DNA of 46,757 nt from the NCBI RefSeq assembly GCF_023264675.1, contig NZ_JAHFVG010000045.1:1-46757 (forward strand), written 5' to 3'. Below are positions 1 through 9,216 of this stretch, in pieces. The position numbers and the translations under genes were made by a program. Under the pieces are notes generated by a model, which made no database searches, had not been told where the DNA came from, and worked only from the letters and a program-made list of their open reading frames with translations. Source of the stretch: Rhodococcus sp. (in: high G+C Gram-positive bacteria) (lineage in GTDB: Bacteria > Actinomycetota > Actinomycetes > Mycobacteriales > Mycobacteriaceae). How positions within the stretch are numbered: the first letter of the stretch is position 1; every line of letters begins with the position of its first letter.

Positions 1-38
1 CGAGGATTCTTTAGACGGTTGACTCGAAGGATCACACG

Positions 39-584
39 ATGGCCGCTCTACATCCGTGCACAACACGGATTCGTAGAGGGGCTCGGCCACCGAGTTACAC
101 CACTCTATGGGGCACTACTGTCAATACCGTTCGATCCATCGCAGGAATCGCGCTTGCCGCAGCATTCCTGTGCACGGTTTCTGCTTGCGGATCGAGCGAT
201 GAGCCGACTGCGACATCCTCGTCGTCCAGCAGTGTTGCCACCCAGGAGTCGACCACCTCGGCACCGGCCGCGACGACCACAACGGCACCGCCGGCAGCCG
301 CGGTCCCACCCGTTGAGCCGCCCGCTGTTGTCGCTCCCGAACCCGTTGCGGCGCCAGTCCTCATGCCGCCGGTGGTGTGCATGAACCTGCAGGCCGCACA
401 GAATCTGATCCAGGACGCGGGTGTCTTCTTCTCTCGCAGTGAGGATGCGACCGGTGCCAGCCGGATGCAGGTCAACGACTCGAACTGGATCGTCGTCGGC
501 CAGGAGCCTGGTGTCGGCGTGCCCATCGGTGAAGGGGACGCCGTGCTGTCCGTCGTGAAGGTGGGGGAACCCAACAACTGCTGA
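39..584 (+). CDS. Secreted lipoprotein with PASTA-like C-terminal domain
   Basis: A 181-residue protein starting at ATG 39, with a GAAGGA ribosome site about 8 bases upstream. The first ~30 residues are basic. A hydrophobic stretch follows (about 34-48) and ends in a V-S-A-C lipobox, so the cysteine near residue 50 is probably lipidated and the protein anchored outside the membrane. Residues ~53-110 are a low-complexity Ser/Thr/Ala/Pro linker. The C-terminal ~70 residues read like a single PASTA domain (VCMNLQAAQ, then an AG turn, then GQEPGVGVPIGEGDAVLSVV). PASTA domains elsewhere bind peptidoglycan or beta-lactams; binding here is inferred. The N-terminus ahead of the hydrophobic segment is long for a lipoprotein, but I saw no better in-frame start nearer to it. 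Confidence 0.8.
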   Translation: MAALHPCTTRIRRGARPPSYTTLWGTTVNTVRSIAGIALAAAFLCTVSACGSSDEPTATSSSSSSVATQESTTSAPAATTTTAPPAAAVPPVEPPAVVAPEPVAAPVLMPPVVCMNLQAAQNLIQDAGVFFSRSEDATGASRMQVNDSNWIVVGQEPGVGVPIGEGDAVLSVVKVGEPNNC

Positions 585-733
585 CCGGATGCGGTCGTCG
601 TGCGGGGCCGCCCGCAACCGCGCCGCGAAACAAAGTAAGACAGTGAGACATAGCGCGATTTACGATCTGGCCGCTTGTGCCCTGGTCGCGGGCTGCGGTC
701 GTACGAACTTTTCTACGAAGGATTGGAGGGTAT

Positions 734-1276
734 ATGCCTGACGAAATGCGTCCGGACATTGCTGCCGCATGGGAGCGTGTCGCAGACAAGATGGGTAGGA
801 AACGGGATATCAGGAAGCTTCCCGAGTATCTGAACGCAGGTGAGACCGTCTTGCTGATGGCTGGCGGCCGCACCGGGGGAAACAATGGGCTCCTGGTGGC
901 GACCAACCGCCGAGCGCTCTTCGTTGCCGAGGGGTTGATCAACCACAGTCACGAGGACTTTCCCTACGATCGCATCACCTCGGTGACCACAAATCGGGGA
1001 ATGTTGCTGGCCAAGATCGTGGTTCACACTGGCGGTGCTGCACGCATCATCGAAAATATCGCCAAGTCGGAAGCAGAAGCTGTCTCGGCAATCATTCGCG
1101 AGCGGGTGGAGGCCGTGACCAGGGAACGGTCGCAGCCAGTGCAGCCTGCGCCGGCCGCGGTGGTATCGGCGACCGGCATCGCGGCAGAGCTGCGCGAGCT
1201 GGCTGAATTGCGGGATCTGGGCGTGTTGACGTCCGACGAGTTCGAAACGCAGAAGCAGAAGCTGCTCAATCGATAA
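734..1276 (+). CDS. PH-domain protein with C-terminal SHOCT motif
   Basis: A 180-residue soluble protein. I place the start at ATG 734 because GGAGGG lies a few bases upstream; an in-frame extension back to 677 has no ribosome site. Residues ~30-125 resemble the bacterial PH (YokE-like) fold: an LNAGETV entry, LLVATNRRALFV, then the FPYDRITSV strand. The last ~28 residues (ELAELRDLGVLTSDEFETQK) match the SHOCT oligomerisation motif typical of actinobacterial membrane-associated proteins. A strong hairpin terminator follows directly, so the gene is probably monocistronic. The molecular function is unknown. Confidence 0.85.
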   Translation: MPDEMRPDIAAAWERVADKMGRKRDIRKLPEYLNAGETVLLMAGGRTGGNNGLLVATNRRALFVAEGLINHSHEDFPYDRITSVTTNRGMLLAKIVVHTGGAARIIENIAKSEAEAVSAIIRERVEAVTRERSQPVQPAPAAVVSATGIAAELRELAELRDLGVLTSDEFETQKQKLLNR

Positions 1277-1281
1277 GTCCT

Positions 1282-1325
1282 AGGCCTTACTCCGTTCATT
1301 CGGATGAATGAACGGAGTAAGGCCT
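1282..1325. terminator. Perfect 20-bp inverted repeat, likely bidirectional terminator
   Basis: Left arm 1282-1301 and right arm 1306-1325 are exact reverse complements separated by a 4-base loop (GGAT). It starts 5 bases after the stop codon of the PH/SHOCT gene. No U-tract follows, which is common for actinobacterial terminators. The palindrome would fold on either strand. Confidence 0.75.
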
Positions 1326-1492
1326 GGGCAATATTGGACGTATTTGTAGATTCTGAACTTGTCAGTCCATGCTGATAGAAATTGTTGTAACGCCTGTTGA
1401 TCCGTTGTCGATTCAGTGTCGACCAAAAACCACCGCCGCGCTCGGCGCTGGGCAACTACCTGTACCCGCCCCCTCGTCAGAGAAGAGTCATC

Positions 1493-2188
1493 GTGTTCGA
1501 AGCGCGTCCGTCGGCGGGTGTCCGTCGTCGTGAGGCGAAGTTCGGTAAAGGCCTTGGAACGCGTATCTGGAGCGTCGTCGGCGATCCGCTCGAATGCAGC
1601 ATCGTTGTCGTGGCTGCTCTTCCGATCGTGGCAGTGGTTGCCGCAGCATCGGTGGTGTGGTGGCCACTCGCGTACGTTGCCGCGGTGGCTGGTGTCTTCT
1701 GGTGTCGGCCGCTGGCGAGAGTGACCCGGCGCCGCATCCTGGCCCTGCCTCAGATGTCCCACACGGCCGTCACGAAATTTCTTGCCGCGATTGCAGTTGT
1801 CGGTGTCCTTGGCTCCGTTCCGGTCGCACAAGCATTTCTCGCGGGGGATCTGGACGCGATGGCCGCGCCGGCGATTGCGGCCGAACAGTCGGGGGCCTCC
1901 AACGTGTTCGATGGACTTCCCGCGGCGATCTATGGCCCTTCCAATGGTGTCCCCTCGTACCGCTGGTGCCAGGTCGTTCAGGACAGGCTCGGCGTCGACA
2001 TCGCGCACCCGTGCTACACCCAGATCGGATACCTCCGACTGTGGCAGATGCCGGTAGCGCTCACCACCCTCGTTTCCATCACGTTGATCTATGCCGTGTT
2101 TCCGCTTGCGATCGCATGGCACGTACGTTCGCGCCCCCTCAGGCGTTCCCCTCACAGCAGTTCACGCTTCGCGAAGGAATCCGCATGA
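1493..2188 (+). CDS. Membrane protein, first gene of a DUF4407 operon
   Basis: A 231-residue membrane protein of unknown function. GTG 1493 is chosen as start because a purine-rich GAGAAGAG lies just upstream; an in-frame ORF extends back to 1397 without a ribosome site. There are two closely spaced hydrophobic segments at about residues 30-65, one near 90-115, and a C-terminal one near 195-220. A ~80-residue exposed loop between them contains two cysteines and may be extracytoplasmic. The stop overlaps the next start in an ATGA, so the gene is translationally coupled to the DUF4407 gene and the products probably act together at the membrane. I do not recognise the family. Confidence 0.75.
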   Translation: MFEARPSAGVRRREAKFGKGLGTRIWSVVGDPLECSIVVVAALPIVAVVAAASVVWWPLAYVAAVAGVFWCRPLARVTRRRILALPQMSHTAVTKFLAAIAVVGVLGSVPVAQAFLAGDLDAMAAPAIAAEQSGASNVFDGLPAAIYGPSNGVPSYRWCQVVQDRLGVDIAHPCYTQIGYLRLWQMPVALTTLVSITLIYAVFPLAIAWHVRSRPLRRSPHSSSRFAKESA

Positions 2189-3663
2189 ATTTCAAGTACG
2201 TGCTCGCCCGGATTGCGGGCTCCCGCGTGGACGTGCTGGACGAGCTACCAGGCTCCGTGCCCAAGCAGTCGGCTATGGGCGCAGTTCTCCTGACAACAGC
2301 GGGTTTCGCCGCGATCTCGGCCGGCTATGCGCTGTCGATCACCGGCATCGCCTCGGGTTTCGGTGCTGTGCTCGGTGGCCTTGTCTGGGGTATCGCCATC
2401 CTGAACCTCGATCGACTGCTCGTGATCGGTCTGGCCAAGGAGACCGGCTGGAAGCGGAACCTATCGCTGGCGGCGCCGCGAATCATCCTCGCCATCATCC
2501 TGGGAGTCGTCATTTCGACCCCGCTGATGCTGCGTGTTTTCGACAGCGAGATCGCCGCGCAGATGAATCGCAACATTTTGACCGCACAGGAAGATCTGCG
2601 CAAGGAGATCAACAACTCCACCATTCGACAGGACCTCGAAGCCGACATGCAGGAGCTGGCCCGTTTGCAGCTGTTGATCAATACGGGACCTACGGCTGAC
2701 GTACGTCAGAACCCAGATGTGCTGCTCGCCCAACAAGCGATCGACACTCTCGAGTCGCGAGCCGAGCCACAAAAGACAGAATATGACCAGTTACGCGCCG
2801 CGGCAGTGGCCGAAGAAGAGGGCAGCGCCGGCACCATGGTCCGGGGCTGTGCGTCCTTGTGCATCGAAAAGCGAAGGCTCGCCGACGACGCGGAAGCGCG
2901 CTGGCAGGAAACCCAGGCCCAGCTGCGTGAAAAAGAGGGCGAAATGGCGGCGATCGTCGAGCGCGTGCAAGTCAACGCTCTCGAGACGAGCAAGCTCGCC
3001 ATCGCCGACGCCGAAGCCGAAGTGCCCGCACTGCAAGCTCAGGTGGATCAACTGACCGAGCAGGTCAACAGTGCGCAGGACACCAGCCGCGAACTCGAAG
3101 CGGCCAATGCCGGCATCATCGCGAGACTGAAAGCGCTGAGTGATGTTTCCGGCAACGATTCCACAGCTGCCATGGCCCGCTACGCCGTTGCATTGCTGTT
3201 TATGTGCATGGAGTTGCTTCCCGTGATCTTCAAGATCGTGTCGAACTTGGGTAGCCGCACAGCCTACGACAAGTTGGTCGACAGCCGCGAGGCCTCGGAA
3301 GTCGAACGGGCCACCAGCGCAGTCACGTTGGAGGACGATCTGTCCCGGCTGCGTCGAGAATCGGATCTGGAGTCGGACAAGGACCGTATCGATCGCCAGA
3401 AGGAACTCACCCTGAAGTTCAATGCCACCGTGGCCGAACATCAGGCGAAGGTCGTCGAGGGCGCACTCGCCGAATGGGCGAAACACGCCGAGCGCACGTC
3501 GGCGGAACAGGTAGACGATTGGACCAGCGGCGCCGATGGCAGTCAACCTGCGTATCGGCCCACCCCGCATCGGCCGAGTGGCTACGTTCCACAACCCGAG
3601 CGTGAGTTTCCGAGTCCCCAGTTCGGCGCGCCGAGCTTCGGGTCGAACCAGGGCAATTACTGA
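2185..3663 (+). CDS. DUF4407 coiled-coil membrane protein
   Basis: A 492-residue protein starting at ATG 2185 inside the ATGA overlap with the preceding gene. N-terminal hydrophobic segments occupy residues ~30-75 and ~90-115, with the ILNLDRLLV loop between them that is typical of DUF4407. A long Glu/Gln/Ala-rich coiled coil (~130-320) follows, then another membrane segment (AMARYAVALLFMCMELLPV) and a charged helical tail ending in a Pro-rich region. The topology suggests a large extracytoplasmic coiled coil held between membrane anchors. The biochemical role of DUF4407 is not established. It sits between a membrane protein and an Ig-like protein in one operon, which suggests an envelope complex. 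Confidence 0.85.
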   Translation: MNFKYVLARIAGSRVDVLDELPGSVPKQSAMGAVLLTTAGFAAISAGYALSITGIASGFGAVLGGLVWGIAILNLDRLLVIGLAKETGWKRNLSLAAPRIILAIILGVVISTPLMLRVFDSEIAAQMNRNILTAQEDLRKEINNSTIRQDLEADMQELARLQLLINTGPTADVRQNPDVLLAQQAIDTLESRAEPQKTEYDQLRAAAVAEEEGSAGTMVRGCASLCIEKRRLADDAEARWQETQAQLREKEGEMAAIVERVQVNALETSKLAIADAEAEVPALQAQVDQLTEQVNSAQDTSRELEAANAGIIARLKALSDVSGNDSTAAMARYAVALLFMCMELLPVIFKIVSNLGSRTAYDKLVDSREASEVERATSAVTLEDDLSRLRRESDLESDKDRIDRQKELTLKFNATVAEHQAKVVEGALAEWAKHAERTSAEQVDDWTSGADGSQPAYRPTPHRPSGYVPQPEREFPSPQFGAPSFGSNQGNY

Positions 3664-3664
3664 A

Positions 3665-4309
3665 GTGGCTCGATTCTCGATCTGGCCGCGAGACCGGGCA
3701 CCGCAGACTGCGCCGGAGTTGGCCGACTTCGAGATCACCCCTCCAATCGGGGTGCTCGGAGCGCCGATCACGCTCTCGTGGAAAGCAACCGGCTATCACA
3801 CTCTGATTGTCAACACGCCGTCCGGTAGACGCCGAGAGGTGGCCGCCGGTGCGTCCGCATCGATCGTTCTGAAGCTAGAGCGATCAGGGACGTATCAGCT
3901 TGCGGCCCGCAACGATTACGGAACCGTCGTCGCAACCTGCGGCGTGAGGATGATCGAACTGCCGGATGTGAAGATTCCGGCTGCCCCGACGTTCTCTGCG
4001 ATGGCAAGGGGGGCATTGACGATCACGCGCGAGGAACGCGCAGCCGTTGTCGAGGCCAGCGACGGGTACGAGTTGGTCGGAACGCTGTTGTCTTCGGCGC
4101 CTCGTTCGATGCCTGGCCTGCCCCCGTCGATCGACCAGTTCATGACGGCCCGTAGGGCCAGCGGCCAAACAGGCTGGTCGGCTCTCAATGATGTGGTCGA
4201 CGCGGCAATGCAGGAGGGCGGAGCACGTCAGCCTGACGAAGCCACCCGGAGTTGGTCGGTGACGAGACGGGATGTGTTGGCGAATGTCAGGCACCGGCTC
4301 CGCCGGTGA
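3665..4309 (+). CDS. Protein with Ig-like beta-sandwich domain
   Basis: A 214-residue protein starting at GTG 3665, one base after the DUF4407 stop. Residues ~18-95 have the alternating pattern of a bacterial Ig-like domain (ITLSWKATGYHTLIV, then SGTYQLAARNDYGTVVA). The C-terminal ~110 residues are helical and carry no motif I know. No signal peptide or membrane segment is visible, so it is probably cytoplasmic or bound to the membrane through its operon partners. It ends at the last recognisable gene before the defence island, so the left island boundary lies just beyond it. Confidence 0.7.
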   Translation: MARFSIWPRDRAPQTAPELADFEITPPIGVLGAPITLSWKATGYHTLIVNTPSGRRREVAAGASASIVLKLERSGTYQLAARNDYGTVVATCGVRMIELPDVKIPAAPTFSAMARGALTITREERAAVVEASDGYELVGTLLSSAPRSMPGLPPSIDQFMTARRASGQTGWSALNDVVDAAMQEGGARQPDEATRSWSVTRRDVLANVRHRLRR

Positions 4310-4487
4310 TCGTTGACCACCGAGCGTAAAGCGTCAGGCGCTCCAGTATCTGCCGCAGAAGCGAGCGCGGCGTTACTCTTTCCATTTCTACGGCCAGCGC
4401 CGGCACGTCGTCGGGGGTGAGTTCGTTCAATTTCATAAATTCCGCTCGGTTTTGGTTTGCCTCCCGCTCCGTAGGCATTGCCGCCAA
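4287..4487 (-). CDS. Possible small hypothetical protein
   Basis: A reverse-strand reading frame of 66 codons, or 49 if it begins at the ATG ending at 4436. Codon third positions are mostly G or C, as in real genes here, and the protein is a charged helical stretch (TPDDVPALAVEMERV). It overlaps the end of the Ig-like gene by 23 bases on the opposite strand and has only a weak ribosome site. It could be a true small gene, a decayed remnant at the island junction, or chance. Confidence 0.3.
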   Translation of the reverse strand: MAAMPTEREANQNRAEFMKLNELTPDDVPALAVEMERVTPRSLLRQILERLTLYARWSTITGGAGA

Positions 4488-4825
4488 CGAGGGCGACTTG
4501 GCGTCGCTGATTCCTTCGACCGTGTTGATCTCTGGGTGGCGAGCTCGGCCACCGTTGTCGACGTCTTCATCCGCAGTTTCTCGTCGAACGCGGGGCCCGG
4601 GATCTTCTTCGCATAGCGACCGCTACAGCGAGCAGCAGTACTTCAGAGCTGTCTCGGGAGCTGAAGAAGGTGAGCCGCGAGTTCGTGCTCGCGTACGGGG
4701 GTAGTTCCCGATGAGTTCACGCCGTGATACCGCAACTCCAGATCAGCCCGATCGTTTCTGACGCACACATACTTGTCGCTGCGTTACCGTTCAGTGAAGC
4801 TCTAGGTTATGGAGGAATGAAGTTG
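4310..4825. other. Gene-poor left junction of the defence island
   Basis: About 515 bases with no convincing + strand gene. A + strand frame ending at about 4710 shows a short protein-like tail (ELSRELKKVSREFVLAYGG) with no plausible start, perhaps the end of a decayed gene. I could not find a clear attachment site, tRNA or insertion-sequence end. The promoter for the Z1 operon should lie here, but no convincing -35/-10 pair is visible. Confidence 0.4.
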
Positions 4826-7393
4826 ATGGACGCGTTCTACGATGTATTTGCAGGCTGGGCGAGGAAAACATCGTTGGAGTCGGCGGTCAAGACCTTCAAA
4901 GGCCGGTTGTCTGAGGAAGAGCTCGAAGACTTCGAAGCGAAGTACCGAACGAGCATCTCTGGGGTTGTCAACACCGGTCCACCGATCATTCATGGACCTC
5001 GTGACCCCTGGTACGCCGGTCCGAACCTTTCAACTGACGCCTACTGGCCCGCGCTCGAACGCCACATTCGGACGGACTTGGCCTGGCCCGACGACCGAAT
5101 CGAGTCTTTGGATGGCTCGTCGAACAAGGTGATCGCCTATACGCCGCGGCCAGACGAATCGTCCTGGGATGCGAAGGGGCTTGTTGTCGGCTACGTGCAG
5201 TCCGGTAAGACCACAAACTTCACGGCGGTCATCGCGAAAGCTGCTGATGTCGGTTACAAGTTCATCATCGTGTTATCCGGAATTCACAATGGATTGCGGA
5301 AGCAGACGCAGGAACGTCTGGACGAGCAGCTGCAGAAGCTCACGCCTGCGAAGTGGAAGATGTTGACGAACTCGGATGATGATTTCAGAGCTCCGGCGAT
5401 GCTGTCGACGGCTCTGCTTCACGTCGATGACAGTGGAGTGATTTTAGCCGTTGTCAAGAAGAACTCGGCTGTGCTGAAGAGGTTGGACAAGTGGTTGCAA
5501 CCTGCAGTAAAGCAGCGTGCGCTGACCGATGTGCCGACTCTGATCATCGACGACGAGGCAGACCAGGCGAGCGTGGAGACCAAGACGATCAACCCTCTTA
5601 TCCGAGGAATCATCTCCAAACTGCCAAAAAGTACTTATATCGGCTATACAGCAACACCATTCGCCAATGTATTGATCAATCCTGCGGGTGGAGATCTCTA
5701 CCCCAAAGACTTCATCTTGAATCTCCCTGAACCCGAGGGATACTTCGGTACCGAGAAACTATTCGGGCGGGACGTCGTCGAGGGCGAAGAAGCGAACGGC
5801 AAGGATCTCGACGGCTCGAGTATGTTGCGCATCATTCCGGACGAGGACGTCGATGATGTCCGGCCGCTAGGCAAGGCCGCGGCGGCAGCGTTCATACCCT
5901 CGATCCCGCCCACCTTGGAGACTGCCCTCGAATGGTTCGTTCTGGCCACCGCAGCACGGCGTTATCGAGGCGACGCCGGTCATTCGACGATGCTAATCCA
6001 CACTTCGGTCAAGACCGACGTTCACAATCAGTTCAAAGGTCCCCTCAACGCATACGTAACAACACTGGCGCGAAAATGGAGTGACGGTGATCTCGCTACC
6101 CGTGAGCGTCTGCAGTTGCTGTGGAAGGCAGAGGCTGAGAACGTACCGGCTACCGACTTCGAACTCGCTCCAGTTGATTTCGAATCCGTAGCTTCAGGTC
6201 TCGGCCAAGTTCTCGATGAGTGCCGGGTCATCATCGACAACTTTCGAAGCGATGACCGGCTCGACTACTCGGCCGACGGCCAGGTTGCGATCGCGGTCGG
6301 TGGCAATACGCTCAGTCGTGGATTGACATTGGAAGGGCTGACGGTCAGCTATTTCGTTCGCGCTGCCGGCGCGTACGACACTCTGCTACAGATGGCGCGC
6401 TGGTTCGGCTTCCGCCCTGGTTACGAAGATCTGCCGAGGATTTGGATGACAGAAGAACTGCGTCAGTGGTTCCGGCACTTGGCTACCGTTGAGCGCGAAA
6501 TACGTTTGGACATCGAGCGATACGAGGCCGAGAACTTGACCCCGGCGGAGTTTGGAGTCCGGATTCGGACTCATCCGACCTTGCGGATCACCGCCAAGAT
6601 GGGCGCCGCAATCCCTGCGTACGCGTCCTACGGCGGTCGAAGGGTGCAAACCAGGTACTTCAAGACCGGAGACTCGGACTGGCTCTCCCACAACAAGGAT
6701 GCCGCCGACGGTCTTGTCTCACGGGTGCGTACCAAAGGAGCAAAAGGCGAAACACTCGATTCTGGTGCCGTGGTCTTCAGAGACGTCGATGCGGGCGACG
6801 TTCTTGCATTTCTCGGTGATTACGAAGCGCATCCTGACTCGCCTGACCTAGATCCTGAGCTAATCAAAAAGTACGTTGTCAAGCAACAAAGGCAGGGAAG
6901 TCTGGACAAGTGGAACCTCGCTGTGATGGCGGCAAAACCGGGTACCGAAAAAGGCAACGTACGGCTGGGTGGCAACGACTTCGGTCGAATCGTACGTTCG
7001 CAGTTGAAGGATGACGGTGTCGAGCGAGCGGACATTAAGACACTCATGTCGAAGGATCATCGCGTCGTGGACTTCATGGCACCGTCGGATGCCCGCAAGC
7101 TCACCGAAGGCGCCTTGATGGACGAGCGCGACAGAGATCCGTCGGTCCGAAGAAAAGGTCTGCTGCTGCTGTATCCGATAGATCCGACTTCAGAGCCCGA
7201 GGCTGCGAATCTGAAGTCGAGAAAGCCCCTGGGTGCGGTCGACGATGTAATCGGCATAGCGTTGGTATTCCCTGGTTCTGCGATCGAATCCAGTCAGGTA
7301 TCTCAGACATACGTCAGTGTCGACCTGAGCGAAACCGAGATCGAAACCAACGACGACGAGCTCAACGAGCTTGTCGGTACGGAGCACAATTGA
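4826..7393 (+). CDS. Z1-domain P-loop ATPase/helicase-like protein (Mza-like)
   Basis: An 855-residue protein. ATG 4826 is preferred because GGAGGA (4811-4816) sits 9 bases upstream; the frame is open back to 4724. Visible parts are a Walker A (VGYVQSGKTT, residues ~121-130), a Walker B/DEAD-like IDDEAD (241-246), a helicase motif III-like TATPFA (275-280), and a Z1 region around 490 (GGNTLSRGLTLEGL) followed by an arginine-finger-type MARWFGFRPGY. Z1 proteins are described next to MutL/MORC-like ATPases in restriction-type loci (Iyer and Aravind) and in the Mza phage-defence system; this gene is coupled to just such a GHKL ATPase. The likely role is nucleic-acid-stimulated ATP hydrolysis in a defence complex. 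The family is clear; its reaction is not known to me. Confidence 0.88.
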   Translation: MDAFYDVFAGWARKTSLESAVKTFKGRLSEEELEDFEAKYRTSISGVVNTGPPIIHGPRDPWYAGPNLSTDAYWPALERHIRTDLAWPDDRIESLDGSSNKVIAYTPRPDESSWDAKGLVVGYVQSGKTTNFTAVIAKAADVGYKFIIVLSGIHNGLRKQTQERLDEQLQKLTPAKWKMLTNSDDDFRAPAMLSTALLHVDDSGVILAVVKKNSAVLKRLDKWLQPAVKQRALTDVPTLIIDDEADQASVETKTINPLIRGIISKLPKSTYIGYTATPFANVLINPAGGDLYPKDFILNLPEPEGYFGTEKLFGRDVVEGEEANGKDLDGSSMLRIIPDEDVDDVRPLGKAAAAAFIPSIPPTLETALEWFVLATAARRYRGDAGHSTMLIHTSVKTDVHNQFKGPLNAYVTTLARKWSDGDLATRERLQLLWKAEAENVPATDFELAPVDFESVASGLGQVLDECRVIIDNFRSDDRLDYSADGQVAIAVGGNTLSRGLTLEGLTVSYFVRAAGAYDTLLQMARWFGFRPGYEDLPRIWMTEELRQWFRHLATVEREIRLDIERYEAENLTPAEFGVRIRTHPTLRITAKMGAAIPAYASYGGRRVQTRYFKTGDSDWLSHNKDAADGLVSRVRTKGAKGETLDSGAVVFRDVDAGDVLAFLGDYEAHPDSPDLDPELIKKYVVKQQRQGSLDKWNLAVMAAKPGTEKGNVRLGGNDFGRIVRSQLKDDGVERADIKTLMSKDHRVVDFMAPSDARKLTEGALMDERDRDPSVRRKGLLLLYPIDPTSEPEAANLKSRKPLGAVDDVIGIALVFPGSAIESSQVSQTYVSVDLSETEIETNDDELNELVGTEHN

Positions 7394-9216
7394 GCGGAAT
7401 GAAGGTCGCGGACCGATCTGAGTGGTGGTCGCAGCGAGTTGCCGCCGAAGGATCGACGGCATCCGAGGGCATCCGTCGCCAACTTGGAAAACCCAAGCTC
7501 GATCCCCTTACCGTCTTGATCCGCGAAGCTGCGCAGAACAGCAGCGACGCAGCGCTTCCGGGCAAGGAGGTGGACTTCAATGTTCAGATTCGCCAACTGA
7601 CCGGAAACAGGTTGGCGCACTGGCGCGATTTTCTCCTTCCGGACCCCCGCGGCGCAGGACTCGGCTTGTCCGAGGCGCTGAACCGTCAACCAACGATCTT
7701 GACGATCGCGGACCGCGGCACTACCGGCCTCGGTGGCCCGCTACGTGCTGACGAACCGCCGCTCGGCGGCGAACGCGCAGATTTCGTGAAATTCATCCGA
7801 AACGTCGGTGAGCGGAAGGGCGTCGACCTGGGAGGGGGCTCTTACGGCTTCGGTAAAGGCATTCTGTACAACGTCAGCAGGTGCCACGTCATCGTTGCTG
7901 ACAGTCGATGCATTTTTCGCGGTCGGCCACAACGTCGTTTGATCGGCGCGGCAATGGGCGACGGCTTCCAGCATGGAGGTGTCCGCTACACCGGCAGACA
8001 CTGGCTCGGCGTCCAGGAAGGTGACATTGCACAGGCCCTCGTCGACGACGATGCCGAGCAGATGGCGACCGCGCTTGGGCTACCAACCTTTTCGCGGGAT
8101 CAGACAGGCACGACCGTGGCCATCATCGATGTCGACCTCGGAGCGGTTCGTAAAGGAGACATCGAAGAGCCCCGCACACCAGAGTCAGCTGCCGAATACC
8201 TCGCGTCGACGATGCTGTGGAACCTCTGGCCCAGAATGATCGCCGACGTGGACAATCGCCTCCGCTGTTCGGTCAAGTTCGAAGGATTCCCGGTGGATAT
8301 TCCGGACCCCGAAAGTACAATCGAGCTGAGGCCCTTCGTCGATGCTTATCGCAGACTGTCTAGGGACGGTGAATACGACGTTCCCTCGCGCCGTGCGAAA
8401 CCGCAGGAGATCGGCAGGTTCGCCAAAGTCGAATCGATGGCACCCATTACGAAAAATCGATTGCTTGCGCTCGCTGCTCCCTTCAGCGGCGCCGCCCATC
8501 ACTGTGCGCGGATGCGTCAGGCCGACTTGGTTGTCGACTACGTAGCAGGCGATCCCCACCCGACCGAATCAGTTCAGTACGGTGCGGTTTTCAAAACGGG
8601 GGTGGAAGCTGACCAATATTTCGCCGATGCTGAGCCTCCCACCCACGATGACTGGGTGACAAGCGGGTTGCACGGAACCGCGCTCGGGGTCGTGCGTCTC
8701 GGAGCCAGCTATGTTCGGGGCAATCTCAAGCCGTCACTTCCTGATGCCGAGCCAGATCAACAACATGACGCCGCACTTGCGCCTCTTGCGGGCCGGTTGT
8801 CAGGTCTGGTGTCGGGCGCAACTGCAGACGGTGCGACAGCTTCAGAGCGCCGCGGAGGCAAACGGTCGGGACGTGCAGGTGGGCGTGCGGCTTCGCGGCC
8901 CAAAATTGTGGAGGGGCCGAAGTTGACCGTATTGAACGGAGAGGCGCTTGTCGTCGCAACAGTAGAGCTGCCTGCTTGGCCCACTGCGAAGTCCGTCACC
9001 GCCGAAGCGCTAGTGGTCGTCGAGGGAGGCACCGAGCAGCCAGGGGTGCTGGAACCGGCGGTGGTCTTGGGATGGTCGAGCTCCGAGTCCGGCGAGAAGC
9101 GTTTGGGGCGAAGTGCAACCATCGCTCGCGAAGACAGCCGAATCTGGACCGTTTCCGTCCGGCCGCCCAAAGATACAGTGATTCGGCTGGCGTTTTCAGT
9201 AGAGGATGAGGGCTGA
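7390..9216 (+). CDS. GHKL (MutL/MORC/Hsp90-like) ATPase of the Z1 module
   Basis: A 608-residue protein. TTG 7390 overlaps the Z1 stop and has GGAG 5 bases upstream; ATG 7399 is the alternative. The GHKL ATP-binding motifs are all present: N-box E46, N50 and D53 (LIREAAQNSSDAA), G1 box DRGTTGLGG from D108, and the glycine-rich lid GGGSYGFGKG (148-157). The middle resembles a transducer domain; the last ~150 residues, after a basic Gly/Arg linker, look like a beta-rich domain. No MutL endonuclease motif is seen. GHKL ATPases clamp around DNA when ATP-bound, so this may be the sensor or clamp of the Z1 system. It is coupled on both sides by overlapping stop/start codons. Confidence 0.88.
   Translation: MSGMKVADRSEWWSQRVAAEGSTASEGIRRQLGKPKLDPLTVLIREAAQNSSDAALPGKEVDFNVQIRQLTGNRLAHWRDFLLPDPRGAGLGLSEALNRQPTILTIADRGTTGLGGPLRADEPPLGGERADFVKFIRNVGERKGVDLGGGSYGFGKGILYNVSRCHVIVADSRCIFRGRPQRRLIGAAMGDGFQHGGVRYTGRHWLGVQEGDIAQALVDDDAEQMATALGLPTFSRDQTGTTVAIIDVDLGAVRKGDIEEPRTPESAAEYLASTMLWNLWPRMIADVDNRLRCSVKFEGFPVDIPDPESTIELRPFVDAYRRLSRDGEYDVPSRRAKPQEIGRFAKVESMAPITKNRLLALAAPFSGAAHHCARMRQADLVVDYVAGDPHPTESVQYGAVFKTGVEADQYFADAEPPTHDDWVTSGLHGTALGVVRLGASYVRGNLKPSLPDAEPDQQHDAALAPLAGRLSGLVSGATADGATASERRGGKRSGRAGGRAASRPKIVEGPKLTVLNGEALVVATVELPAWPTAKSVTAEALVVVEGGTEQPGVLEPAVVLGWSSSESGEKRLGRSATIAREDSRIWTVSVRPPKDTVIRLAFSVEDEG

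Noticed and set aside
1280..2155. Long reverse-strand frame opposite the first membrane-protein gene
   Set aside because: High-GC shadow of a real gene; no ribosome site and a low-complexity Arg/His-rich product.
2791..3771. 326-codon reverse frame opposite the DUF4407 gene
   Set aside because: It mirrors the codon pattern of the coiled-coil gene on the + strand; no family motif and it crosses a gene boundary.
7390..9216. Calling the GHKL ATPase a true mutL mismatch-repair gene
   Set aside because: It has the ATP-binding motifs but not the MutL C-terminal dimerisation or endonuclease motifs, and its neighbours are Z1-type defence genes.
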